Source: CAISIP01 sp038326025 (GTDB lineage Bacteria; Pseudomonadota; Gammaproteobacteria; Burkholderiales; Burkholderiaceae_C). From it: DNA of 64,000 nt. Of this stretch, positions 1 through 9,232 are shown piece by piece. The position numbers were made by a program, and so were the translations under genes. The notes under the pieces are model-generated. The model worked only from the letters and a program-made list of their open reading frames with translations. It did no database searches and was not told where the DNA came from. Positions within the stretch are counted from its first letter, which is position 1, and every line of letters begins with the position of its first letter. The DNA lies in assembly GCA_038326025.1 (NCBI GenBank), contig JBBQJP010000004.1, forward strand, positions 1-64,000, in the 5' to 3' direction.

Positions 1-1359
1 CCGGCACTCACCATCCTCGAGGCTGTACGCGGCGACGTGGTCACCTCGCAGTCGCCCGAGTACGACCAGGCGCGTTCGGTCTACAACGCGATGATCGACC
101 GGCGGCCCCTGGCGGTCGTGCGCGCCGCAGACGTCACCGACGTGCGCACCGCCGTCAACGCTGCCCGTGAAAGTGGGCTCCCGCTCGCCATCCGGGACGG
201 CGCGCACAGCGTCCCGGGGTTCGGGACCGTCGACGACGGCATCGTGCTCGATCTCAGCGCGATGAAGGGGATTCGCATCGACCCGGTGAAGCGGATCGCC
301 CGCATACAGGGCGGCTGCGACTGGGGCGACTTCGACCATGCCGCGCACAGCTTCGGACTGGCCACCACGGGTGGGAACATCTCGACCACAGGGGTTGCCG
401 GGCTCACCCTCGGCGGTGGCATCGGCTACCTGGCTCGAGCGCACGGACTCTCCATCGACAACCTACGGTCGGCCGACGTCGTGCTGGCCGACGGCAGCTT
501 CGTGACGACCAGCGCGACCGAGCACCCCGACCTGTTCTGGGCGCTGCGTGGCGGTGGCGGCAACTTCGGCGTCGTCACTTCCTTCCTGTTCCGGCTGCAC
601 CCGGTCGATACGGTGTTCGCTGGCCCGACGTTCTGGAAACCCGAGCAGATGGCCGAGGTGATGCGCTGGTACCGCGACTTCATCGTCGATGCCCCCGAGG
701 ACTTGAACGGGTTCTTCGCCACCATGAAGGTGCCTGCGGGGCCGCCGTTTCCCGAGCACCTGCACGGCCAGCTGGTTTGCGCCGTCATGTGGTGTTACAC
801 CGGCGACGCGGCACAGGCAGATGCGGTGTTCGCGCCGGTTCGCGACTTCGCTTCGCCGCTGATGCACGGCGTTCAGCAGATGCCGTTCACCGCCTTGCAA
901 AGCGCCTTCGACGGCCTGTACCCGCCGCACGAGCAGTGGTACTGGCGCGCCGACTTCGTCAACGAGTTGACCGATGAGGCGATTGCCGAACACCAGCGCT
1001 TTGCCGCCGAGTTGCCGACGCCGAAATCGACCATGCACCTGTACCCGATCGATGGGGCGGCGCATCGCATCGGCAATACCGACACGCCGTTCGCCTACCG
1101 CGACGCCCAATGGGCCGAGGTCATCGTCGGTGTCAGCCCCGACGCCAAGGATCGCGAGCGCATCTCGACCTGGACCAAGGACTACTGGGCAGCGGTGCAT
1201 CCGTATTCAGCTGGCGGCGCCTACGTCAACATGATGATGGACGAGGGTGACCAGCGCGTGCGCGCGTCGTACCGCGACAACCATGCACGGCTGGTGGAGA
1301 TCAAGCGCACCTATGATCCGGCCAACCTGTTCCGCGTGAACCAGAACATCGTGCCCTGA
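1..1359 (+). CDS. FAD-binding oxidoreductase, BBE family (5' end outside window)
   Basis: Flavin-linked oxidoreductase of the PCMH/berberine-bridge type. The reading frame is open to base 1, so the true start lies upstream; the first internal candidate is a GTG at 37. The FAD-binding half carries RDGAHS, whose histidine fits the site of covalent 8-alpha-histidyl FAD attachment, then GLTLGGGIGYLARAHG and ALRGGGGNFGVVTSF. The second cysteine used for bicovalent FAD is absent (TTGVAGLTLGGG). The C-terminus ends with a BBE domain: YDPANLFRVNQNI is the typical closing motif. The substrate cannot be inferred. It converges on the large regulator next door. Confidence 0.88.
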   Translation, partial: PALTILEAVRGDVVTSQSPEYDQARSVYNAMIDRRPLAVVRAADVTDVRTAVNAARESGLPLAIRDGAHSVPGFGTVDDGIVLDLSAMKGIRIDPVKRIARIQGGCDWGDFDHAAHSFGLATTGGNISTTGVAGLTLGGGIGYLARAHGLSIDNLRSADVVLADGSFVTTSATEHPDLFWALRGGGGNFGVVTSFLFRLHPVDTVFAGPTFWKPEQMAEVMRWYRDFIVDAPEDLNGFFATMKVPAGPPFPEHLHGQLVCAVMWCYTGDAAQADAVFAPVRDFASPLMHGVQQMPFTALQSAFDGLYPPHEQWYWRADFVNELTDEAIAEHQRFAAELPTPKSTMHLYPIDGAAHRIGNTDTPFAYRDAQWAEVIVGVSPDAKDRERISTWTKDYWAAVHPYSAGGAYVNMMMDEGDQRVRASYRDNHARLVEIKRTYDPANLFRVNQNIVP

Positions 1360-1377
1360 GCACGCGGCAAACGCCGA

Positions 1378-1412
1378 CGCGAGGGCCGTCAGCCTGCAAT
1401 CAGGCCCTCGCG
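1378..1412. terminator. Stem-loop at convergent gene junction
   Basis: A perfect 10-bp inverted repeat (CGCGAGGGCC at 1378-1387, GGCCCTCGCG at 1403-1412) with a 15-base loop lies between the flavoprotein stop and the end of the regulator gene. The right arm is inside the last codons of the minus-strand gene. Neither strand has a clear U-tract, so a role as a bidirectional terminator is inferred from position and stem only. Confidence 0.4.
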
Positions 1413-4400
1413 ATTGGCGAAACCCGCCGCCTCCGTGCGGTTGGCGGTATACGTTTTTTCCAGGATGTTGCGCACATGGTTGGCCACCGTATTCGGGCTG
1501 ATCGACAACACCTTGCCAATCTCGCGATTGTTGCGCCCCATGGCGATCAGCTTGAGAACCTCGACCTCACGTTCAGTCAGGCCACACGGGTAGACCGGCC
1601 GCGGTGTGGCAATCTCTTGCGCCAGTGCCTCGATGCGTGGCGTCAAGGCCGCCAGGCCCAGCGCGGTGCTGTCGGCCAGGGCCAGGTCGAGCATCCCGGT
1701 AGCGCGGCTGGCGTCGCCGTCGTGCCCGCGTTGGTGCAGCATGCTGGCGAAGTCGAAGCGGCTGTGCGCCAGCCAGACCCGTGCGCCGGTGTGCTGGTCC
1801 ATCTCAAGTGCCACCTCGAAGTGGGCCTGTGCGCGCTCCCATTGCTGCTGCACGCAGGCCAGGTTGCCGAGCAGCCGGTCGGCTGATCCCAGGCAGGGGC
1901 CGCCAAAGTCGGACATTAAGTTGGAGCCGGCGTTCTCTGCCAGCAGCTCATAAAGGATCGCCGCACGTTTGGGATCACGCAGGTAGACGCAAGTTTCGGC
2001 GGCGAACAATACGATGGTCAGTGTGCTGGCGTCGCGCGGGGGCTTCGTGGCGGCATGCCAGGGCAGGCTGTCGAACTGCGCCCGGCATTCAGCCTGCATG
2101 TCGAGTTCGGAATACAGCAGGGCCAGGCCCGGTTGCCAATGCTGGGCTTCGGGCGTCGTTTTCACGAAATGCTGCAGCATCGGCAAGGCCTCGCCCAGTC
2201 TGCCCTGTTCGCGTCGCAGGCAGAACATCTGCATGCCGTAAGCGCTCAGCGCCTGGTCGTGCGCAATGCGTCGTCCACTTTGCAGCGCTTTGGTGGTCCA
2301 GGCCTCGGCCTGTGCAAACCGCCCTTCGTTGATCGCCAGAATCGCCTCGGTGTGCCGGCACAAGGTCTGCAGATACGGTGACCGCGATTGCTCCGCCAGT
2401 TGCATACCCTGGTCCAGTACCTGGCGCAGGGCGGCGATGTCGCCGACATGCTCCAGGTCGGCAAGATAGTACGGCAACAGGTCGACGACCGGCAGGTTCT
2501 GGCCGTTGCTCTCGACGATGCGCCAGGCCTCGCGCGCCGCCTCCAGGCGTTGCTGCAACATGTCCGGCCAGTAGTTGGCCGACACAATGGCTGCTAGCGC
2601 GATGAACAGGCCGTTGTCTTCACCCAGTTGGCGGGCCAGTGCCACGGCTTGTGTGTGGGCGGCCACGGCATCGTCTGCCCGGTCGCAATAGACGTAGGCC
2701 CGGCACAGCCGCGCAAGCAACTCGACCCGCAGCGCGTCGTCCTTCTGGTGCAACGCAATGGCCTCCGAAAGCAGGGCGACAGCGGGCTCGCCCGACTGGG
2801 CGGTGAGCATGGTGCTGCGCTCGAAACCCACGGCGGCGCGTGCGAACATTTCCCCATGTCCGTGGCCGCGCGCCAGGGTGCTGGCCTGCGAATAGACCTC
2901 GCGTGCCGGCAGGCCTGCGCCTACGGAAAGTTCCACCTCGCCCAGTTGCAGCAGCAGTCGGCAACGCAGTGCCGAATCCGCCGACAGGTACTTTTGCTGC
3001 ACCTGCAGCGCCAGGCGGTATTGGTTGCCGGCCTCCTCGAAGGCCAGCACCCTTGTCGCGCGCTCGGCCGAGCGCGTTGCATAGTCGAGCGCCTTTTCGG
3101 CCGCCGCAGCGGTGCCGGCCGCACCGAAGTGGTAGGCCAGCTGGGGCAGCACGATGTCTTCGTCTGGCCCCAGCTGCTGCTCGAGCAGTTCGCCGATACG
3201 CAGGTGCAGCCGGGCGCGGCGCAGCGCCAGCATCTCGTCGTACAGCGTCTCGCGGATCAGCGCATGGCTGAAGCGAAAGTGCTGCGATTGCGGCACGGCC
3301 TCGATCAGGTGGCTGGCCAGCGCCTCCTCCAATGCCACCAGCACGTCGTCCTCTGAGCGATCGGATTCGAGCCGTGCCAGGATGGCGGTGTCGAAACGTC
3401 GGCCGATACATGCGGCCTTGGCCAGCAGCCGGGAAGTTGTTGGCGACAGTCGGTTCAGCCGCTTGCCGATCACCTCGCGCACGCCGGTCGGAACCTGCAG
3501 CAAGGACGCGTGCTCGCCGGCAGGCGTTGTAACCTGCGTGGGCACGCCGCTCTCCGCGATGTAGCGCAACGTTTCCTCTAGAAACAGCGGATGGCCTTCG
3601 GTCCGGGTATGGATCGCGCTGGCGAAATGGGCGCTGGCCGCGCTGCCGAGGGCGGCGGCCATGAACTGCTCGGTTTCCTGGCCACTGAGTCCACCCAGTT
3701 CGATGCGGCTGAAGGCCGGCGAGCGCGCCAGTTCTGCAAGCGTGTCGAACAGCGGGTGCTGGCGCGACAGCTCGGTGTCGCGGTACGTGGCCAGCACCAG
3801 CAACGCGCAGTCGTTGAGTTCGGAGGCCAGAAACGCGAGCAGCCGCAGTGAGGTTGCGTCGGCCCAGTGCAGGTCTTCGAACACCAGCAGCAGTGGCGCA
3901 CGCCGGGCCGCGCGGCGCCAGAATCCGACGATGGCGTCGAACAGCTGAAAGCGTGACTGCGCGCTGTCCAGTGCTGCGCCATCGGATGTGGGCACGGCGA
4001 CATGCTCGGCCAGCTCCGGGGCGATGCTGGCGATGTCGGCCAATGTGTTGCCAAAGGTCCGGGCGGGGTCAGGATCGCCACTGCTGCGCAGGTAGCTTCT
4101 CAGCAGCTGACGCCAGGGCCAGTAGGGTGGTGCGCCGGGTTCTTCCAGGCAGCGCCCCCACAACACCGTGACGCCCTCGGCTTCGGCCTGGGCCGCGAGT
4201 TGCTGGGCCAGCCGGGTCTTGCCGATGCCGCCCGAGCCGGCCAGCATCACCAGCTGTCCGCGGCCATCGCGTGCGTCAGCCAGCGCGGAGGTCAGCCTGG
4301 ACAGCTCCTGCTGGCGGCCGACAAACAATGTTGCCGCGCGTTGTGGCCTGGGCGAGGACCGGGCCGCGGCCGCAGCCGGGCCAGGCTCCGGGGGCTCGTG

Positions 4401-4973
4401 TTTCTGCCCAGCTGCCTTATGCGGATTGTCCGGAGCCTCGATACCGGCGTCAGTGATCGCATACATCTGTACCGGTTGGCGGATGTTCTTGAGCCGCTGC
4501 GGACCAAGGTCGACATACGTGGCGTCGACCCGGCCGTGTACCAGGCCATGGAGCGCGTCCGACAAGGTGATGCCGCCCGCCGGCGCAAGGGCCTGAAGCC
4601 GCGCGGCCACGTTCACGCCATCGCCATAGACGCTGCCGTCCGCTTTTTCGATCACCTCGCCCAGATGCAGGCCGACCCGGAACAGCATGCGCTGGTCCGG
4701 TGCAGCATCGCGGGCTTTGGCATTGATGGACTGCTGAATCGCCAGAGCAGCCGTTACTGCACCGGTCGCGGTCTCGAATACCGCGAGTACCGAGTCGCCC
4801 GCCATGTCGATGACGCGTCCATGGTGCTCGGTGATCCGGGTCTGGAAAACTGCGCGTGCTGCGTCCAGTGCCGCAACGGTGGCGTGTTCGTCCTGCGCCA
4901 TCAGGCGCGAATACGCGACCGCATCGCCTGCCAGTATGGCTGCCAGCCGGCGCTTGAGGTCAGTTTCCCGCAT
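1389..4973 (-). CDS. Class III cyclase / AAA-type ATPase / LuxR-HTH regulator
   Basis: A 1194-residue multidomain signalling regulator. The N-terminus is a class III nucleotide cyclase domain (about residues 5-170): LAGDAVAYSRLM and DMAGDSVLAVF hold the two metal-binding aspartates, followed by YGDGVNVAARLQ. A P-loop GSGGIGKTRLAQ (about residue 240) starts a STAND/AAA ATPase module, then a long TPR-like helical region, and a C-terminal LuxR HTH (LTEREVEVLKLIAMGRNNREIG). The start chosen is the ATG opening MRETDLKRRL, where cyclase similarity begins; in-frame sequence extends to 5120 but looks non-conserved. It probably couples nucleotide binding or cAMP/cGMP synthesis to transcription. The signal and targets are unknown. 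Confidence 0.85.
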   Translation of the reverse strand: MRETDLKRRLAAILAGDAVAYSRLMAQDEHATVAALDAARAVFQTRITEHHGRVIDMAGDSVLAVFETATGAVTAALAIQQSINAKARDAAPDQRMLFRVGLHLGEVIEKADGSVYGDGVNVAARLQALAPAGGITLSDALHGLVHGRVDATYVDLGPQRLKNIRQPVQMYAITDAGIEAPDNPHKAAGQKHEPPEPGPAAAAARSSPRPQRAATLFVGRQQELSRLTSALADARDGRGQLVMLAGSGGIGKTRLAQQLAAQAEAEGVTVLWGRCLEEPGAPPYWPWRQLLRSYLRSSGDPDPARTFGNTLADIASIAPELAEHVAVPTSDGAALDSAQSRFQLFDAIVGFWRRAARRAPLLLVFEDLHWADATSLRLLAFLASELNDCALLVLATYRDTELSRQHPLFDTLAELARSPAFSRIELGGLSGQETEQFMAAALGSAASAHFASAIHTRTEGHPLFLEETLRYIAESGVPTQVTTPAGEHASLLQVPTGVREVIGKRLNRLSPTTSRLLAKAACIGRRFDTAILARLESDRSEDDVLVALEEALASHLIEAVPQSQHFRFSHALIRETLYDEMLALRRARLHLRIGELLEQQLGPDEDIVLPQLAYHFGAAGTAAAAEKALDYATRSAERATRVLAFEEAGNQYRLALQVQQKYLSADSALRCRLLLQLGEVELSVGAGLPAREVYSQASTLARGHGHGEMFARAAVGFERSTMLTAQSGEPAVALLSEAIALHQKDDALRVELLARLCRAYVYCDRADDAVAAHTQAVALARQLGEDNGLFIALAAIVSANYWPDMLQQRLEAAREAWRIVESNGQNLPVVDLLPYYLADLEHVGDIAALRQVLDQGMQLAEQSRSPYLQTLCRHTEAILAINEGRFAQAEAWTTKALQSGRRIAHDQALSAYGMQMFCLRREQGRLGEALPMLQHFVKTTPEAQHWQPGLALLYSELDMQAECRAQFDSLPWHAATKPPRDASTLTIVLFAAETCVYLRDPKRAAILYELLAENAGSNLMSDFGGPCLGSADRLLGNLACVQQQWERAQAHFEVALEMDQHTGARVWLAHSRFDFASMLHQRGHDGDASRATGMLDLALADSTALGLAALTPRIEALAQEIATPRPVYPCGLTEREVEVLKLIAMGRNNREIGKVLSISPNTVANHVRNILEKTYTANRTEAAGFANREGLIAG

Positions 4974-5062
4974 GGTTGCACGTACCAGATCGCATCGGTA
5001 CATGATATGCCCCGCATCGGTCTTGCGTCCTGGCTGGGGCGGGATTGCCGGGCGCTGTTGGG

Positions 5063-5494
5063 TCAAGCCCGTGTGCGTTGTCGCTTGTCCCGGTGGTAGG
5101 TGAGGGCGGCGCGGATACACAGCGCCAGCTCCTGTTCGTCCAGCTCGTCATCGGGCGCGAACAAGATGGCCCGGTTGCCTTCGAAGCGCAGCCCATCCAG
5201 GAACAGGCTGCGAAAGGTGTCGACCAGATTGGTATTGCAGTTGAAGTACACCGCGCAATACCCGGGCGGTGTTTTTGGGCAGCCAAGCCGGATCGTGCTG
5301 CCGCTGCGCGACTGCTCCGTCAGGTAGGCCGGCTCGCCCCACTTGAGCGTCTCGGTGAGGGTGCCCACGCCGTCGGTATCGGCGGCCATGGAGAAGATGA
5401 GTTCGCGTATCACCAGCAGCCGCCTGCGTGCGGCGCTCGGGAATGCGGCAAAGGCCTGCTCGACGGCAGGGCTGGCAAATGGGATGGGCTTCAT
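5063..5494 (-). CDS. DUF1801 domain protein
   Basis: A 143-residue protein with the DUF1801 (YdhG-like) fold signature: an N-terminal helical part (AAFPSAARRRLLVIRELIF), LKWGEPAYLT, and a strand-rich part ending in FRSLFLDGLRFEGNRAI. The family has no settled biochemical role. It lies upstream of the cyclase regulator on the same strand, and its stop at 5063 is 90 bases before that gene's start. The symporter gene lies 18 bases upstream, so the two may share a transcript. Confidence 0.8.
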   Translation of the reverse strand: MKPIPFASPAVEQAFAAFPSAARRRLLVIRELIFSMAADTDGVGTLTETLKWGEPAYLTEQSRSGSTIRLGCPKTPPGYCAVYFNCNTNLVDTFRSLFLDGLRFEGNRAILFAPDDELDEQELALCIRAALTYHRDKRQRTRA

Positions 5495-5512
5495 CTGTGT
5501 GGCATGTCGTTG

Positions 5513-6955
5513 TCACCGCTTGGGCGCGTCCGGGTCGATGCCGGACCATGCGGAGCGGTCGATGTCCAGGTCCTTGAACTTGTCGGGGTCGAGCACCGGG
5601 CGCAACACACCGGCCGCGAGTTGTTCGCGGAAGTCGACGATCAGCCGCTTGGCGGTCGGGAACAACATCATCAGCGCCAGCAGGTTGACCACCGCCAGGA
5701 TGCCCATCATCGGGTCAGAGAAGAAGAACACCGCCGTGGCCGCCGGCGCAACCGCGCCGACGAACACGATGGCCACCACGATCAGGCGCAGCGCGTGCGT
5801 GGCGAAGGGGCTCTGCGTCATGATCGTCATGGCGTTCTCGCCCAGGTAGTAGTTGTAGATGATGGAGCTGAAGGCGAACAGCAGGATGGCGGCGGTGAGC
5901 GCGTATTGCGACCATTCACCGAGGTGCGACACCAAAGACTGCTGCGTCAGCGCCACGCCGTCGATGCCTTCGGCACCAGGCACGTAGACCTTGCCCAGCA
6001 GGATCACGAACGCGGTGCAACTGCAGATGACGAAGGTATCGATGAAAACCGACAACGACTGGGTGATGCCCTGGCTGACCGGATGGCGCACATCGGCGGT
6101 GGCCGCCACGTTGGGCGCCGAGCCCAGGCCGGCCTCGTTCGAGAACAGGCCACGTCGCAGCCCCTGGGCCAGTGCTGCGCCCATGCCGCCGCTCACGGCT
6201 TCCTCGAAGCCAAAGGCGTTCGCAAAGATGGAGCGGATCACGCCTGGCAGTTCACCGAGGTTCATCACAATCACCAGCAGCGCCAGCAGGATGTAGCCGA
6301 AGGCCATCACCGGAACGATCACGTCGGCCACCTTGGCGATGCGGTGGATACCGCCATAAACGATCAGCCCGGTGCCGATGGCCAGAAAGATGCCGGTGTA
6401 GATGCGTTCGATGCCCAGGCTGTCGAGCGCCGCACCGGCCACAGTGTTGCCCTGGAAGGCGTTGAAGCCCAATGCGAACGAGGCGATCAGGCACACCGCG
6501 TAGATCACGGCCAGCCATTTGTAGTCTGCGCCCAGCCCGAACACGATGGAGCGCGCCGGTCCGCCGCGGAAATCGCCGCTTGCTTCCCGGCGTTTGTACA
6601 ACTGCGCCAGCGAACACTCGATCAGACTGGTGGCCATGCCGACCGCGGCGATGGCCCACATCCAGAACACCGCGCCCGGCCCGCCCAGCGTAATCGCCAC
6701 TGCCACACCCGCGATATTGCCGCCGCCGACGCGCCCGCCGACAGACACCAGCAGCGCCTCGCGCGCGGAGATGGCATTCGGATCGGCGGCTTCGTTCTGC
6801 CCGGTCAGCACCCGGAACATGCGTATGAAATAGCGAAACTGCACAAAGCCGGTGGCCATCGTGAAGAACAGGCCGAGCACGACGAGAAACGGTATCAGGG
6901 CCCAGCCCCAGGTCAGGTCGCCAATGACGTTGAAGACGCCTTCGAGCATTTCCAT
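5513..6955 (-). CDS. Sodium:alanine/glycine symporter, AGCS family
   Basis: A 480-residue inner-membrane carrier of the amino acid:cation symporter (AGCS, AlsT/AgcS) family, coupling Na+ entry to alanine or glycine uptake. About eleven hydrophobic segments are visible. Family motifs include VGGRVGGGNIAGVAVAITLGG near residue 95, GLRRGLFSNEAGLGSAP, and FAFSSIIYNYYLGENA. The ATG at 6955 fits the family N-terminus (MEMLEGVFNVIGDLTWGW) and has GGGGAT a few bases upstream; an in-frame ATG 23 codons earlier adds a non-conserved leader. The ~275-base leader region has no recognisable glycine riboswitch. Confidence 0.93.
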   Translation of the reverse strand: MEMLEGVFNVIGDLTWGWALIPFLVVLGLFFTMATGFVQFRYFIRMFRVLTGQNEAADPNAISAREALLVSVGGRVGGGNIAGVAVAITLGGPGAVFWMWAIAAVGMATSLIECSLAQLYKRREASGDFRGGPARSIVFGLGADYKWLAVIYAVCLIASFALGFNAFQGNTVAGAALDSLGIERIYTGIFLAIGTGLIVYGGIHRIAKVADVIVPVMAFGYILLALLVIVMNLGELPGVIRSIFANAFGFEEAVSGGMGAALAQGLRRGLFSNEAGLGSAPNVAATADVRHPVSQGITQSLSVFIDTFVICSCTAFVILLGKVYVPGAEGIDGVALTQQSLVSHLGEWSQYALTAAILLFAFSSIIYNYYLGENAMTIMTQSPFATHALRLIVVAIVFVGAVAPAATAVFFFSDPMMGILAVVNLLALMMLFPTAKRLIVDFREQLAAGVLRPVLDPDKFKDLDIDRSAWSGIDPDAPKR

Positions 6956-7229
6956 GTTCAATCCCCGTAGATCTGGATGTTCGATTGAATGGCCGCCAGC
7001 ATGTTTGGCAGCACTCCCCTGCATCGGTTCTACGTTGATATGGGTCTGGCCGCAAGCCTTTCGGCCCGATTCGCAGGCTCTTCAAGGAGTCGTGTCGGGC
7101 ATGTACAACATCGAGGCGTCTTGCGCGTGGCGGCGTGCGCAGGCGAACGCCAATGGCGCATCGCGGTGATGAGCCATCGGAATCTACGTCACGTCGACGT
7201 GTCGTCGGTGGCTGTGGCCACCTGCAAGC

Positions 7230-8114
7230 TCAGTTCGGCCGCTCGCCGAATTGCCCGCTCTGGAAGTCCTTCACCGCCTGGAACACCTCCTCTTGCGTGT
7301 TCATGACAAACGGCCCGTATTGCGCAATCGGCTCTTTCAACGGCCGCCCTGCGATCAGCAGTAGCTTCGCGTCTTCGCCCGCCTCGATACGGATGCCGTC
7401 AGAACCCGCATCATTCTTCAGGATCGCCATGCGCTGCGCAGGTACGGTCTGCCCGTCGATCGTCACCGCGCCGCGGTATACATAGACGAAGGCGTTGTAC
7501 TCAGGCGGCAACGGCTGCGCGAAGGACACGCCTTCGGGCATGTGCAGGTCCAGGTACAGCGGCGCGGTGCCATCGCGTGTCACCGCACCGGCCACGCCGT
7601 GGCTCGCGCCGGCGATCACGGTCACAGCCACACCCTCGGTGGTGGTCAGCCGCGGCAGTTCCTCGGCCTTGAAGTCGCGGTACCAGGGTGTGCGCATCTT
7701 CTCGGCTGCGGGCAGGTTCAGCCAGAGCTGGAAGCCTTCCATGCGGCCTTGTTCCTGCTCGGGAACCTCCGAGTGGATGATGCCGCTTCCGGCCGTCATC
7801 CACTGCACGCCGCCGTTTTCCAGCAAGCCTTCATGGCCGGCGCTGTCGCGGTGGCGCATGCGCCCGGCGATCATGTAGCTGATGGTCTCGAAGCCGCGGT
7901 GTGGATGGTCCGGAAAGCCGGCGAGGTAGTCGTCGGCCTTGTCGCTGCCAAAGGCGTCGAGCATCAGGAACGGGTCGAGCCGGTGTTGCAACTGCTGCGT
8001 CAACACGCGTGTCAGCTTGACGCCGGCGCCATCGGATGTGGCCTGGCCCGCCACAATGCGCTCCACAGTACGCGGCTGGGTCAGGGTGAGGTGCTCTGCA
8101 GTGATGGTGCTCAT
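7230..8114 (-). CDS. Pirin family bicupin protein
   Basis: A 294-residue pirin. The N-terminal cupin has the metal-binding set in DHPHRGFETISY (two histidines) and GIIHSEVPEQE (His and Glu), so iron binding is expected. The C-terminal cupin runs to about residue 285. Some bacterial pirins act as quercetin dioxygenases or regulators of metabolism; nothing here decides between these. Start ATG at 8114 is preceded by AAAGGAAAC. No partner gene is obvious. Confidence 0.92.
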   Translation of the reverse strand: MSTITAEHLTLTQPRTVERIVAGQATSDGAGVKLTRVLTQQLQHRLDPFLMLDAFGSDKADDYLAGFPDHPHRGFETISYMIAGRMRHRDSAGHEGLLENGGVQWMTAGSGIIHSEVPEQEQGRMEGFQLWLNLPAAEKMRTPWYRDFKAEELPRLTTTEGVAVTVIAGASHGVAGAVTRDGTAPLYLDLHMPEGVSFAQPLPPEYNAFVYVYRGAVTIDGQTVPAQRMAILKNDAGSDGIRIEAGEDAKLLLIAGRPLKEPIAQYGPFVMNTQEEVFQAVKDFQSGQFGERPN

Positions 8115-8266
8115 GGTGCGGTTTCCTTTATGGCCCTTGGCGTGCGCATAAGGTACACCGCGGGATGAATGCGCCCGACGGGCGCCAGCTTCCAATATAG
8201 GGCTGACCGCGGCCAATTGAAACCCCGGGCGGTGCAACACACCGTTCCATCGCTGGGACGATGGCC

Positions 8267-9073
8267 TCAGCGATAACGGGACGCATGCTCGGAATACAAC
8301 ACCCGTGCGTCGAGCGTGCGCAGTCTGCCGTCGACCTCGGTCATGGGCGGTACCCGGCCTTGGTAGCGCAACACATGGCGCGTGGCGTTGTCGAAGGTCA
8401 CTTGCAGCGGCGCCACGGCCAGCCGCACCAGCCAGTTGCTGGGCGTGATCGAGAAAGTGGTGTGGCCGTCGTCCTGGTCCTGCCGTGCCTGGCGGATATC
8501 GAAACCATAGCTTCGCAATTCGTCCAGCACCACCATGCGCACCGGAACTTTGCCGCCGCCGGCCAGCGCGTCCCAGTGCCCAAGCACAAAACCGTGCAGC
8601 GACGGGCCGCTGACCAGCGGCTCTTTGACGGTTTCACGGCCGGTTCGCTCCGTGCCGGCCTGGCGCAGCGTGAACGCCACATGGCGGCCATCGGCGCTGA
8701 CAACGGCCGAGCCGCTACTGCCGGTCTGCTGGTTGGCCATGTCCAGCCGCTGCAGTGTGTAGGCGGGAGAGACAGTAGCGGTTTCCGCGATCAGCACAGC
8801 GCCCTGGATGTTGTGCGTGATGTGGGTCGCAGTGAACCCGTTGGTGGCTGCGGACACGCGACGTTCGTAGTGGTACAGCGCTTCCGCCTCGCCGGGCGAT
8901 TGCGCGAACACAGCGCCGCGGTAGACCAGGGTTCCGGCAGAGTCAGGCGCTACATGCAAGGCGTCCAGTCGTTGCGCGGCGGCGCTGTCCAGCGGCGGTG
9001 ACGGTTTGCCAGCAGATGCGCCCGAAACGGCCAGCAAGGCGAGGACAAGCGGTGAGCGAAAAATTGGGTGCAT
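8267..9073 (-). CDS. Putative exported protein of unknown function
   Basis: A 268-residue protein not assigned to a family. It has a clear Sec signal (MHPIFRSPLVLALLAVSGASA, cleavage near residue 22), so it is probably periplasmic. The mature part is strand-rich with no long hydrophobic segment. The half-conserved region RMVVLDELRSYGFDIRQ to TPSNWLVRLAVAPLQVTFD resembles conserved hypothetical proteins, and TGSSGSAVV recalls a serine-protease loop, but no catalytic triad can be seen. It is divergent from a LysR gene 160 bases away, which may control it. Confidence 0.75.
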   Translation of the reverse strand: MHPIFRSPLVLALLAVSGASAGKPSPPLDSAAAQRLDALHVAPDSAGTLVYRGAVFAQSPGEAEALYHYERRVSAATNGFTATHITHNIQGAVLIAETATVSPAYTLQRLDMANQQTGSSGSAVVSADGRHVAFTLRQAGTERTGRETVKEPLVSGPSLHGFVLGHWDALAGGGKVPVRMVVLDELRSYGFDIRQARQDQDDGHTTFSITPSNWLVRLAVAPLQVTFDNATRHVLRYQGRVPPMTEVDGRLRTLDARVLYSEHASRYR

Positions 9074-9206
9074 GGTGTATTCCTGTTCGGATGTGGGGCG
9101 GTTACCGGCACGGCATTGGCCGGGGGAGTGGTCTTGGGCGCCGTTGTGATGACCCGACTGTAGAAACGGAACTGGCTGCCGAACAGGCGTCCCAGCCCAA
9201 AACACC

Positions 9207-9223
9207 GTTCCTGAAAATGGAAC
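9207..9223. promoter_or_regulatory. Candidate LysR binding site
   Basis: GTTCC, seven bases, GGAAC: a perfect dyad containing the T-N11-A core of LysR-type sites, ending 9 bases before the lysR start. A further GGAAC half-site lies at about 9168-9172 in the same divergent region. The position suits negative autoregulation; binding is inferred. Confidence 0.4.
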
Positions 9224-9232
9224 AATGCGCCG

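Noticed and set aside
5045..6970. Long open frame (641 codons) on the plus strand
   Set aside because: Antisense to the symporter and DUF1801 genes; low-complexity His/Asp/Arg sequence.
6956..7229. Possible glycine riboswitch upstream of the AGCS symporter
   Set aside because: Glycine riboswitches often precede such genes, but the expected conserved cores are not present on the minus strand.
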